Assembly: GCA_003165095.1 (NCBI GenBank)
Contig: PLSH01000205.1
Coordinates: 2,737 to 15,099, forward strand
Length of the DNA: 12,363 nucleotides
From: Acidobacteriaceae bacterium
GTDB taxonomy: Bacteria; Acidobacteriota; Terriglobia; Terriglobales; Acidobacteriaceae
Direction: 5' to 3'
Position 1 is the stretch's first letter. Every line of letters begins with the position of its first letter. The position numbers were made by a program, and so were the translations under genes. This document shows positions 1 through 7,341 of this stretch, in pieces. Below the pieces are notes generated by a model that made no database searches, was not told where the DNA came from, and was given only the letters and a program-made list of their open reading frames with translations.

Positions 1-18
1 ACCTTCAGGAACGCGCAC

Positions 19-50
19 AAATTCCACAAAACTAAATGTTTTCATTAACA
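19..50 (+). promoter_or_regulatory. AT-rich leader, possible promoter region of the efflux operon
   Basis: This stretch is strikingly A/T-rich (25 of 32 bases) inside an otherwise GC-rich window and lies directly before the first gene, as expected for a promoter. I cannot assign a convincing -35/-10 pair or an operator. No upstream gene end can be recognised in bases 1-49. The promoter reading is an inference from composition and position only. Confidence 0.25.
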
Positions 51-85
51 TGCAGGTCTTACGCTCTTGGCAACCCAGGTGCAAC

Positions 86-1366
86 ATGAATACCGCAATG
101 GATATCGCACGTCCTGACATCAAACGCATGAAGACACGCCGGATGGCGCTGTGGGCCGTCGTTGGCGTGGTTGTGTTGACCGGCCTTGCCGTCGCTGTTT
201 CGCGGCTCAAACCGGCTTCTCCCACGGTAGATCGATCGACCATCTGGACCGACACCGTCAAGCGCGGCCCGCTCGTCCGCCAGGTCCGTTCCTCCACCGG
301 CAGCCTCGTGCCGCGCGAGGACTCGATCGAACTGATCCCTGCGCAGACTGACGCCACGGTGGTCAGAATTCGCGTTCTGCCCGGCGCCAAAGTCACTCCC
401 GACACCATTCTGATGGACATGGCCGACCCCGAGCTGGAGCAGAAGGTGCTCGACGCCAAGTTGGCGGTCAAAGCCGCGGAAGCCGACTACAAGAGTCTCG
501 AGGCGACCCTCCAAAGCACTTTGATGGACAAGAAAACGGCGGCCGCGCAGGTGAATTCCGACTACACGCAGGACCAGTTGCAGGCCCAGACCGACAAGGC
601 GCTCTTCGATCTCGGCGTTATCTCCGGCCTGGCCTACAGCAAATCGAAGAGCACGGCAGATCAGCTGACCACGCAGCATCAGCTCAGCATCCAGCAGTTG
701 GACGTGAACCAGAAAGCGATTGAAGTCCAACTCGCATCGCAACGCACCAAAATCGATCAGGCCAGGGCACTCTACGATCTCTACGAGAAGCAGGCGCAGG
801 CGCTGCAGGTCAGGGCCGGCATCTCCGGCGCGCTGGCGCCGCTGGCCACGCCGTTGCAGGTGGGCGAACATGTCACGGCGGGAACTTCGGTGGCTGAAGT
901 CATCCAGCTTGACAAGCTGAAAGCCGCTCTGCAGATCGCCGAAACGCAGGCCCGCGACATCCAGATCGGCCAGCCCGCATCCATCGACACGCACAATGGC
1001 GTCATTCCCGGCCACGTAACCAGAATCGATCCCAGCGTGGTGAACGGAACCCGCACCGTTGACGTAATGCTGGATGGGCCATTGCCGGCGGGCGCGGTGC
1101 CGCAGTTGAGCGTGGACGGAACCATCGACCTCGAACGCATGACGGATGTGCTCTACGTGGGTAGGCCGGCGCTGGGCAACGAGGACTCCACGCTCAGCCT
1201 GTTCAAGCTCGATCCCGACGGCAAGGGAGCCACGCGCGTGCCGGTCAAGGTGGGCCGCGCCTCGGTAAACGACATCCAGGTAATCGAAGGACTGAAGGAA
1301 GGCGACACGGTGATTCTCTCCGACATGTCGCGCTCCGACGGAGTGGACCACATAAGGCTGGAGTAA
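86..1366 (+). CDS. HlyD/MacA-like periplasmic membrane fusion protein of an ABC efflux system
   Basis: This is the periplasmic adaptor that would link the inner-membrane ABC permease to an outer-membrane channel. A short cytoplasmic N-terminus rich in Lys and Arg is followed by one hydrophobic anchor (about residues 20-39 from this start). Next come a first lipoyl half, a long Gln/Ala/Lys-rich coiled-coil hairpin (about residues 114-240), the second lipoyl half with an LQVGEHVTAGTSVAEV-type segment, a beta-barrel region containing IGQPASIDT, and a C-terminal membrane-proximal domain with the VKVGRASVNDIQVIEGLKEG stretch typical of RND/ABC adaptors. The reading frame is open from 50. I prefer ATG 86 because AGGTG lies 4 nt upstream. 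ATG 98 (MDIARPDIKR) is a serious alternative, since as I recall acidobacterial homologues usually begin there. The gene is followed by the ATPase and permeases of the same system. The substrate is unknown. There is no lipobox, so anchoring is by the TM helix. Confidence 0.88.
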   Translation: MNTAMDIARPDIKRMKTRRMALWAVVGVVVLTGLAVAVSRLKPASPTVDRSTIWTDTVKRGPLVRQVRSSTGSLVPREDSIELIPAQTDATVVRIRVLPGAKVTPDTILMDMADPELEQKVLDAKLAVKAAEADYKSLEATLQSTLMDKKTAAAQVNSDYTQDQLQAQTDKALFDLGVISGLAYSKSKSTADQLTTQHQLSIQQLDVNQKAIEVQLASQRTKIDQARALYDLYEKQAQALQVRAGISGALAPLATPLQVGEHVTAGTSVAEVIQLDKLKAALQIAETQARDIQIGQPASIDTHNGVIPGHVTRIDPSVVNGTRTVDVMLDGPLPAGAVPQLSVDGTIDLERMTDVLYVGRPALGNEDSTLSLFKLDPDGKGATRVPVKVGRASVNDIQVIEGLKEGDTVILSDMSRSDGVDHIRLE

Positions 1367-1461
1367 GAGCAGTGATCAGCTGTCAGTGGTCGGCAATGAA
1401 GGCCGCTGACAGCGAAGCACTGATCTCTGACCACTGACCACTGTCTTTTAAGGGGGACGGA
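1367..1461. repeat. Intergenic inverted-repeat element with AGTGGTC/GACCACT motifs
   Basis: The 95-nt spacer between the fusion protein and the ATPase is built from nested short repeats. An 8-bp perfect inverted pair is GCTGTCAG (1379-1386) and CTGACAGC (1406-1413). A 10-bp perfect inverted pair is GTCAGTGGTC (1382-1391) and GACCACTGAC (1429-1438). The two pairs share left-arm bases, so they are alternative pairings. The heptamer GACCACT is repeated in tandem at 1429-1442. A short TCTTTT run follows (1443-1448). The pattern resembles the 'cagtggtcagtgg'-type dispersed repeats I recall from acidobacterial intergenic regions. It could fold in RNA and modulate expression of downstream genes. The ATPase Shine-Dalgarno (GGGGG, 1452-1456) lies at its end. 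Confidence 0.6.
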
Positions 1462-2184
1462 ATGGCATCGAATGGCACATTGATTGAAATCGAGGATCTG
1501 ACCAAGGTCTTCTACACCGACGAAGTTGAGACGCATGCGCTCTCCGGCATTCACCTGACCATCTCGCGGGGCGAGTATGTGGCCATGTCGGGACCGTCGG
1601 GCTGCGGCAAATCCACGCTGCTCTCGATTCTGGGCCTGCTGGATACGCCCACCGGCGGCAAATACCTGCTCAACGGCAAGCCGGTCGAGAACCTGAGCTT
1701 CGGCGACCGCTCGCGCATCCGTAATCAGGAAATCGGCTTCATCTTCCAGAGCTTCAACCTGATCGGCGACCTGACGGTCGAAGAGAACGTTGAACTGCCG
1801 CTCACCTACCGCGCCGGCATGCCGTCTGCGGAGCGCAAACGCCGCGTAAAAGACGCGCTGGAGCGCGTGAACATGGCGCACCGCATGCGGCACTATCCCG
1901 CGCAACTCTCCGGCGGCCAACAGCAGCGCGTGGCCGTGGCGCGCGCCCTGGCCGGCTCGCCTTCCATCTTGCTGGCCGACGAGCCCACAGGAAACCTCGA
2001 CTCGAAAAACGGCGAAGCCGTCATGCATCTGCTCGCCGATCTGCACCGCGAGGGCTCCACCATCTGCATGGTTACGCACGATCCGCGCTTCGCACGCCAC
2101 GCCGAGCGCGAGGTGCATCTCTTCGACGGAAAGGTGGTATCGGAGCAAGAGCAGCAAAAGCTCGAACAAGAAGCGGAGGCTTGA
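1462..2184 (+). CDS. MacB/LolD-type ABC transporter ATP-binding protein
   Basis: This cytoplasmic ATPase would energise the neighbouring permeases. All nucleotide-binding motifs are intact in the 240-residue protein: Walker A GPSGCGKST (44-52), Q-loop Gln96 in FIFQSFNL, signature LSGGQQQR (149-156), Walker B ILLADE (169-174) with catalytic Glu174, D-loop NLDS (178-181) and H-loop His206 in VTHD. The length and the LSGGQQQRVAVARAL and ADEPTGNLD wording match the MacB/LolD (3.A.1.122/125-like) clade that partners FtsX-fold permeases, not importers. The C-terminus ends in a short Glu/Gln-rich tail (SEQEQQKLEQEAEA). GGGGG at 1452-1456 sits 5 nt before the ATG, which supports the start. It is the only ATPase in the window, so any ABC function of the permeases downstream must use it or a distant one. 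Assignment to the ATPase family is secure; the partner choice is inferred from context. Confidence 0.95.
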   Translation: MASNGTLIEIEDLTKVFYTDEVETHALSGIHLTISRGEYVAMSGPSGCGKSTLLSILGLLDTPTGGKYLLNGKPVENLSFGDRSRIRNQEIGFIFQSFNLIGDLTVEENVELPLTYRAGMPSAERKRRVKDALERVNMAHRMRHYPAQLSGGQQQRVAVARALAGSPSILLADEPTGNLDSKNGEAVMHLLADLHREGSTICMVTHDPRFARHAEREVHLFDGKVVSEQEQQKLEQEAEA

Positions 2185-2210
2185 GTTGCCGCGGAAGAGC
2201 CCGCGCAGCG

Positions 2211-2275
2211 ATGGCCTTCATCACCCCTTCGCGCGGATCGCATTTGAATCCATGCAGGCGCTCAGAAGCGAGTAA
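2211..2275 (+). pseudogene. Decayed 3' remnant of a lost ADOP-type permease gene
   Basis: Between the ATPase stop and permease A lies a fragment that aligns with the end of a permease gene. Its last 26 bases including the TAA (2250-2275) are identical to the last 26 bases of permease A (4722-4747) and encode the family tail MQALRSE followed by stop. Upstream, about 35 bases still resemble the sequence coding for FIPAARAASIQP but carry substitutions and at least one indel, so no open frame continues. The fragment is followed, as in the permease A to B junction, by a spacer with an AGAGGAG motif. The simplest reading is that a permease gene once stood directly behind the ATPase and was deleted except for its tail. 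A partial tail duplication is the alternative. Confidence 0.75.
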
Positions 2276-2311
2276 TCAATCCGCCGGAATCGGCAGAGGA
2301 GATGCAACGCG

Positions 2312-4747
2312 ATGAACAACCTCATGCACGACATCCGCTTCGCGTTGCGCCAGTTGCGCAAGTCGCCGGGCTTCACCTTAACCGCCGTGCTGACGCTGGC
2401 CCTCGGCATCGGCGCCAACACCGCCGTCTTCACGCTGGTCAACAATCTGCTGCTGCGCCCGCTGCCCTTCTTCCACGCGCAAGATCTGGTCTGGATCGCC
2501 CCACCGCCGGCTAAATGCGGTTTCTCCTGTGAAACCTATTCGTCTGACGCCTACGAGGAATTCCGCACGCAGAGCCGCTCTTACCAGGACGTATCCGGCT
2601 ACTTCGCTTTCTCCACCGCCGACAACCTGCGCGTCACCGGCAACGGCGATCCCGTACCGGCCACCGGCATTCTGGTCGTCAGCAACTTCTTTCAGGTGCT
2701 CGGCGTCCAGCCTGCCATGGGGCGCCTCTTCACAGCCGAAGAATCCCTTGGCGCCTCCCATCCTGTGGCTCTGCTGACCAATGCCTACTGGAAGCGCCAA
2801 TTCGCCTCCGACCGGGCCATTGTTGGCAAGACCATCGACTTGAACGGCCAGCAGTTCACGGTCATCGGCGTGCTGCCAACCAGCTTCGACTTCGGCGCAG
2901 TGTTTTCTCCCGGCGCCAAAGTCGATCTCTTTGCGCCGCTCAGCCTTGACGACTCGCGCAACTGGGGCAACATCGTAACCATGATCGGCCGGCTCAAGCC
3001 CGGCGTCACGCTCGCCCAGGCGCAGGCGGATGCCGCGCTCGTCACACCGCGCCTGTGCTGGAACGTCAAGCAGCCAAACTCGTGCGGCACGTACGAGAAA
3101 ATCCAGACGCGCAGTCTGAAGGATTACGTGAGCGGCCGCCTCCGTCGCTCGCTCATTGCCCTGTGGTGCGCCGTCGGAATGATTCTGCTCATCGCCTGCG
3201 TGAATCTTTCCAACCTTTTGCTGGCGCGCAACGCGGCTCGCGCTAAGGAATTCGCCATGCGCGGCGCGCTGGGCGCCACCCGCGGCAGCATCGTGCAACA
3301 GCTCCTCACGGAAAGCCTGGTGCTCTCCGGCATGGGCGCGGCGTTTGGGCTGGTGCTGGCTTACGCCATGGTCGCGTGGCTCTCCCGCCAGGGCGCAATT
3401 GCTCTCCCCCTTCTAAGCAGCCTGCATGTCGATGGCGCGGCACTGGGATGGACGGTGCTGGTTGCGGTCTTCGCGGCTGTGCTCTTCGGCTTGGTTCCCG
3501 GACTCAGAATCGGCGCCGGCGACCTGCACCTGGCGCTGAAGGATTCCGGCCCCGGCGCCGGCCGGGGTCGAGCGCAGGAGCGCGTCCGCTTCGTCCTCGT
3601 GGTCTCTGAAGTGGCCTTGGCCTGCATGCTGCTGGTTGGCGCCGGACTTTTGCTCCACAGTTTTCTCAAGGTTCTCGACATCGATCTCGGGTTCCAGGCC
3701 GACCCCGCCGCGGCCATCGCAGTGGACTTCGACGACAGTGCTCCCACCGGCAACGGCAGCGCCATCAAACGCGCCGTAATCTTCCAGCAGATTCTGGCCC
3801 GCGTGGGGGCGCTGCCGGGCGTTGAGGCTACCGGAATCGTAGACTACCTGCCGCTCGAGCAAAATCGTGCCTGGGGACCGCCCGTTCCCAAGGGCCGCAC
3901 TTATCGCGATGGCGAATTGCCCAGCCCGCTGGTCTACATGATTACGCCCGGCTACGTACGCGCCATGGGCATGGAGTTGCACGGCCGCGACTTTACCTGG
4001 AACGATGACCCCAACAGCGAAAAAGTCATCCTCCTCAATGAGTCCGCGGCGCGCTTCCTTTGGCCCGGAGAGGACGCAGTTGGCAAGATTGTCTCGGCCG
4101 GCGGAACTGACCGGCGCGTGGTGGGCATCGTCGGCGACGTGCACACCGGCAGCGTAGAGGGCGATCCCGGCTGGCAGATGTACTTCCCTGCCACGCAGGA
4201 ATCGCCGAACGGAGCCGAGCTTGTCATCCGCACCGCGCTTCCGCCTGCTGCTCTGGCCGGAAGCGTCCTGCACACTCTGCGCGAACTGAATCCGAAACAG
4301 CCGGCCGCTGAATTCCGCCTCCTTCGCACCATTGTCGATCACGCGGTTTCGCCGCGCCGTTTCTTCATGCTCCTCGTTGCCGCTTTTGCCGTGCTCGGAC
4401 TCCTGTTGGCCGCGCTCGGCATTTACGGTGTTATCTCGTATTCGGTCACCGGGCAGACCCGGGAGATCGGCATCCGCATGGCCTTGGGTGCAACACGGTC
4501 AAGCGTAGTGGCCATGGTGCTGCGCGGCGCAATGGGACAGACCATCGCCGGCATTGCGTTAGGCATTCCTGCTGCGCTCGTTGCCGGCCGCATGATGGCC
4601 AATCAGCTCTACGGCGTTGACAGCCGCGACCCATTGACCATTGCCGGCGCAGCCCTGGTGCTGGCTCTCTGTGCCGCCGCGGCGGCATTCATTCCCGCTG
4701 CGCGCGCCGCGTCCATTCAACCCATGCAGGCGCTCAGAAGCGAGTAA
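2312..4747 (+). CDS. ADOP-type ABC permease A (MacB-PCD/FtsX duplicated)
   Basis: This is an 811-residue inner-membrane permease of the ADOP/MacB family. A cytoplasmic N-terminal segment (DIRFALRQLRKSPGFTLTAV) precedes TM1 (about 20-43). Then come a first MacB-like periplasmic domain (about 45-275), TM2 (281-303), TM3 (334-356), TM4 (371-400), TM5 (424-455), a second periplasmic domain (about 462-675), TM6 (682-710), the cytoplasmic FtsX signature REIGIRMALGA (about 716-726), TM7, TM8 and the tail RAASIQPMQALRSE. Two periplasmic/FtsX modules in one chain mean a monomer can supply both halves of a transporter. The first periplasmic domain has four cysteines (69, 73, 249, 258), which are candidates for disulfides. 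AGAGGAG (2295-2301) lies 10 nt before the chosen ATG. An ATG at 2302 is out of frame and too close to the Shine-Dalgarno. The gene is intact. The substrate is not predictable. Confidence 0.93.
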   Translation: MNNLMHDIRFALRQLRKSPGFTLTAVLTLALGIGANTAVFTLVNNLLLRPLPFFHAQDLVWIAPPPAKCGFSCETYSSDAYEEFRTQSRSYQDVSGYFAFSTADNLRVTGNGDPVPATGILVVSNFFQVLGVQPAMGRLFTAEESLGASHPVALLTNAYWKRQFASDRAIVGKTIDLNGQQFTVIGVLPTSFDFGAVFSPGAKVDLFAPLSLDDSRNWGNIVTMIGRLKPGVTLAQAQADAALVTPRLCWNVKQPNSCGTYEKIQTRSLKDYVSGRLRRSLIALWCAVGMILLIACVNLSNLLLARNAARAKEFAMRGALGATRGSIVQQLLTESLVLSGMGAAFGLVLAYAMVAWLSRQGAIALPLLSSLHVDGAALGWTVLVAVFAAVLFGLVPGLRIGAGDLHLALKDSGPGAGRGRAQERVRFVLVVSEVALACMLLVGAGLLLHSFLKVLDIDLGFQADPAAAIAVDFDDSAPTGNGSAIKRAVIFQQILARVGALPGVEATGIVDYLPLEQNRAWGPPVPKGRTYRDGELPSPLVYMITPGYVRAMGMELHGRDFTWNDDPNSEKVILLNESAARFLWPGEDAVGKIVSAGGTDRRVVGIVGDVHTGSVEGDPGWQMYFPATQESPNGAELVIRTALPPAALAGSVLHTLRELNPKQPAAEFRLLRTIVDHAVSPRRFFMLLVAAFAVLGLLLAALGIYGVISYSVTGQTREIGIRMALGATRSSVVAMVLRGAMGQTIAGIALGIPAALVAGRMMANQLYGVDSRDPLTIAGAALVLALCAAAAAFIPAARAASIQPMQALRSE
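2354..2376 (+). repeat. 23-bp block identical in permeases A, B and D (5' end)
   Basis: The 23 bases here recur exactly at 4819-4841 (permease B) and 9889-9911 (permease D). Between A and D the identity extends to 31 bases (2346-2376 and 9881-9911). The block encodes part of LRKSPGFT, the conserved cytoplasmic N-terminus. Permease C carries a clearly diverged version. The identity at the DNA level exceeds that of the flanking regions and offers sites for recombination between paralogues. Confidence 0.8.
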
Positions 4748-4776
4748 GACCGAGCCGGCAAGAGAGAGGAGATGCG

Positions 4777-7263
4777 ATGACCAACCTGTGGCACGATATC
4801 CGCTTCGCGCTGCGCCAATTGCGCAAGTCGCCGGGCTTCACGCTCACCGCCGTGCTCACGCTGGCCTTCGGCGTCGGCGCCACCACCGCCATCTTCTCCA
4901 TCGTCGAGGGCGTGTTGCTGCGGCCGTTGCCGTTTCACGCTCCTTCCCGGCTGGTCGCCCTCGGCGACAGACTCGAAGGCGTGGATTACGGCGCCGGCGG
5001 GTTCGGAGTCACGGCGCCCGGAGTGCGCACTTACATACGCGACACCAGCGCTTTCTCGAGCCTGGGCGGTTACACGCCCACAACCTACGAACTCTCCGGC
5101 GTCGGCACTCCGACGCAGATCAACGCTGCCCGGCTTACCGCCGGCATCTTTCCCACGCTTGGCGTCTCTCCCTTGATGGGCCGCCCTTTCACCGAACAGG
5201 AAGACGATGGCAGCCAGCAGGTGGCGCTCATCAGCTATCAAACATGGCGCAGCCGCTTTCACGGCGACGAGAACATTTTGGGCCGCAAGATTCTGCTGGA
5301 CCGCAAAACTTACGAAATCATCGGCGTCATGCCCCGCGACTTCGAGTTCCCGCTGGTTCCCGGCCAGTTGAACCGCAGCGAACTTTGGGTGCCGATGAGC
5401 TTCACGCAGAACGAACTGACCGCTGGCACGGGTTCCTGGAGCTACTACATGGTCGGACGGCTCAAGCCGGGTGTGACGCCCGCCAAGGCTCAGCAGGATG
5501 CCGCCGGCGCCGCGCAGGAGATCATGCGCAATTTTCCGCCCGCCCTGTCGAGACGCCGCATTCATCCCGATGTGAGCCTGCTCGACGAGGTCACCGTGGC
5601 CGGCGCCCGTCCCCTGGTCCGCACGCTCTTTCTTGCCGTTGCCGTGGTCCTGTTCATCGCCTGCGCCAATCTGGCCGGGCTGCTCCTGGTGCGCGTCATC
5701 CGCCGACGACGGGAGATTGCCGTGCGTCTTGCCCTGGGCGCCACCGGCGCTGCTATTCTGCGCCAATCGCTCCTTGAGTCCCTGTTGCTGAGCGTCGGCG
5801 GCGGCCTGCTCGGCTTCGCCCTTGCATGGGCCGCTCTGCGCGTTGGAGTGAGCTTGCTCCCTGAGACGCTGCCACGCATCAACTCCATCGGCGTCGACTG
5901 GGCGGTGGCTGGCTTCGCGCTCTCGCTGGCCGTATTGACAGGCCTGCTCTGCGGCCTGATCCCCGCCTTTGCCGCCTCGCGCACCGGCGTAAATGAAGCG
6001 CTCAAGGAAGGCGGCCGCACCGGAACCGCCGGAGTAGGGCATGGGCGCCTCCGTTCCGCGCTGGTCGTTGCCGAACTCGCGGTGGCCCTGGTTTTGCTCA
6101 CCGCTTCCGGCCTCCTTCTGCGCAGCTTTGAGAAAATGCGCTCCGTCGACCTCGGCTTCCGCGCCGATCATGTGCTGGTCGCTACCTATAGCCTGCCCCG
6201 CCAGGAATACTCAACGCAGGACGCCATCGATCAATTCAATTTGACGCTGCGCAACCGGCTGGAACAACTGCCCGGAGTGCAGGCCGTGGGAGTGACTACC
6301 ATTCTGCCTGCGTCCGATCTGGAATACGGCGCCACCTTCACACCCGAGGGCTACATTCCTCCCCAGGGCGCCGGCTTGAACATTTCCTGGATGCCGCAGG
6401 TGATGGGCAATTACTTTCAGGCCCAGGGCATCCCCATCATTCGCGGACGCGGCTTCACTCCGGCCGATGATGCCAACGCTCCGCTGGCCGTCATCGTCAA
6501 CCGCACCCTTGCCGAGCATTACTGGCCCGGACAGGACCCCATCGGCAAACGCCTCCATCGCGGCCCGATGGAAGCAAAACTGCCCTGGTTGACCATCGTC
6601 GGAGAGATTGGCGACGTAAAAGAGCTGGGCGCGGATTTGCCTACGCAGAATCAGATCTACGTGCCCTCAGCCCAGGTGAAAGCGGGCGTCGGCTCGTTTG
6701 CGACTCCGGAAATGCGCGTTGGCAACAACGGCTACATCGTGTTGCGCTCAGCCGTTGCGCCTGAACAGATGGCCGATTCGCTCCGCGCCGTGGTCCGCTC
6801 CATCGATCCGCAGCTCCCGCTCACCGACGTGGAATCGATGGACCGCGTGGTCACTGAAGACCAGGCTCCGCGCCGCTTCAACACCGCGCTCATCTCCAGC
6901 TTCGCCGCCGCGGCCGTCTTGCTATCGCTGCTCGGCATTTACAGCGTGATCGCTTTCTCAGCCGCCATGCGCACTCAGGAGATGGCCATTCGCCTCGCGC
7001 TCGGCTCCCAGCGCGCCAACGTGATGCGCATCATTCTCGTATCCGGCGCCAAACTGGGCCTCGTCGGCTGCGGCCTGGGAGTGGCAGGCGCGGTGCTTGC
7101 CACTCGCCTGTTGCGTTCGCTCCTCTTTCAAGTCGATCCGCTCGATCCCGCTGTGATGGCACTGGCAGCGGTCTCAATTTTTCTGCTCGCGCTCGCAGCT
7201 TCGCTTGTTCCCGCGCGGCGCGCCGCGTCCATTGAACCCATGCAGGCACTCAGAAACGAATAG
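4777..7263 (+). CDS. ADOP-type ABC permease B (MacB-PCD/FtsX duplicated)
   Basis: This 828-residue paralogue of permease A has the same layout. The conserved cytoplasmic start DIRFALRQLRKSPGFTLTAV is followed by TM1 (about 20-43), the first periplasmic domain (45-275), TM2 (280-302), TM3 (336-360), TM4 (373-399), TM5 (424-452), the second periplasmic domain (about 460-700), TM6 (703-731), the signature QEMAIRLALGSQ (about 734-745), TM7 (760-779), TM8 (791-813) and the tail RRAASIEPMQALRNE. It begins 29 nt after permease A. GGAG (4768-4771) sits 5 nt before the ATG, so translation from a shared message is likely. The first 60 residues are nearly identical to those of A, while the periplasmic parts are very different and lack A's cysteine pattern. 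That implies duplication followed by divergence of the substrate-facing or adaptor-facing surface. The gene is intact. Confidence 0.93.
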   Translation: MTNLWHDIRFALRQLRKSPGFTLTAVLTLAFGVGATTAIFSIVEGVLLRPLPFHAPSRLVALGDRLEGVDYGAGGFGVTAPGVRTYIRDTSAFSSLGGYTPTTYELSGVGTPTQINAARLTAGIFPTLGVSPLMGRPFTEQEDDGSQQVALISYQTWRSRFHGDENILGRKILLDRKTYEIIGVMPRDFEFPLVPGQLNRSELWVPMSFTQNELTAGTGSWSYYMVGRLKPGVTPAKAQQDAAGAAQEIMRNFPPALSRRRIHPDVSLLDEVTVAGARPLVRTLFLAVAVVLFIACANLAGLLLVRVIRRRREIAVRLALGATGAAILRQSLLESLLLSVGGGLLGFALAWAALRVGVSLLPETLPRINSIGVDWAVAGFALSLAVLTGLLCGLIPAFAASRTGVNEALKEGGRTGTAGVGHGRLRSALVVAELAVALVLLTASGLLLRSFEKMRSVDLGFRADHVLVATYSLPRQEYSTQDAIDQFNLTLRNRLEQLPGVQAVGVTTILPASDLEYGATFTPEGYIPPQGAGLNISWMPQVMGNYFQAQGIPIIRGRGFTPADDANAPLAVIVNRTLAEHYWPGQDPIGKRLHRGPMEAKLPWLTIVGEIGDVKELGADLPTQNQIYVPSAQVKAGVGSFATPEMRVGNNGYIVLRSAVAPEQMADSLRAVVRSIDPQLPLTDVESMDRVVTEDQAPRRFNTALISSFAAAAVLLSLLGIYSVIAFSAAMRTQEMAIRLALGSQRANVMRIILVSGAKLGLVGCGLGVAGAVLATRLLRSLLFQVDPLDPAVMALAAVSIFLLALAASLVPARRAASIEPMQALRNE

Positions 7264-7341
7264 CGCCTGCAATCGAATAACCTCTACCGGCAACAGCAAC
7301 CGCATCAAGCAATCCAGCTTCGGCAATGCAAGGAGTGAGCA

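Noticed and set aside
1382..1448. Rho-independent terminator between fusion protein and ATPase.
   Set aside because: The inverted pair has a 37-nt loop and the T-run is only TCTTTT. A strong terminator is not convincing, although weak attenuation cannot be excluded.
59..2169. Long antisense open frames under the fusion protein (59-1351) and ATPase (1153-2169).
   Set aside because: The + strand encodes clear family proteins with all motifs, and the antisense translations are Arg/His-rich with no recognisable domain. The second also runs through the intergenic repeat. They are by-products of high GC.
4641..6171. Overlapping frames of 378 aa (+, 4641-5777) and 484 aa (-, 4717-6171).
   Set aside because: Both lie over the well-supported permease B, have low-complexity Arg/Ala/Gly-rich translations and lack a plausible function or initiation context.
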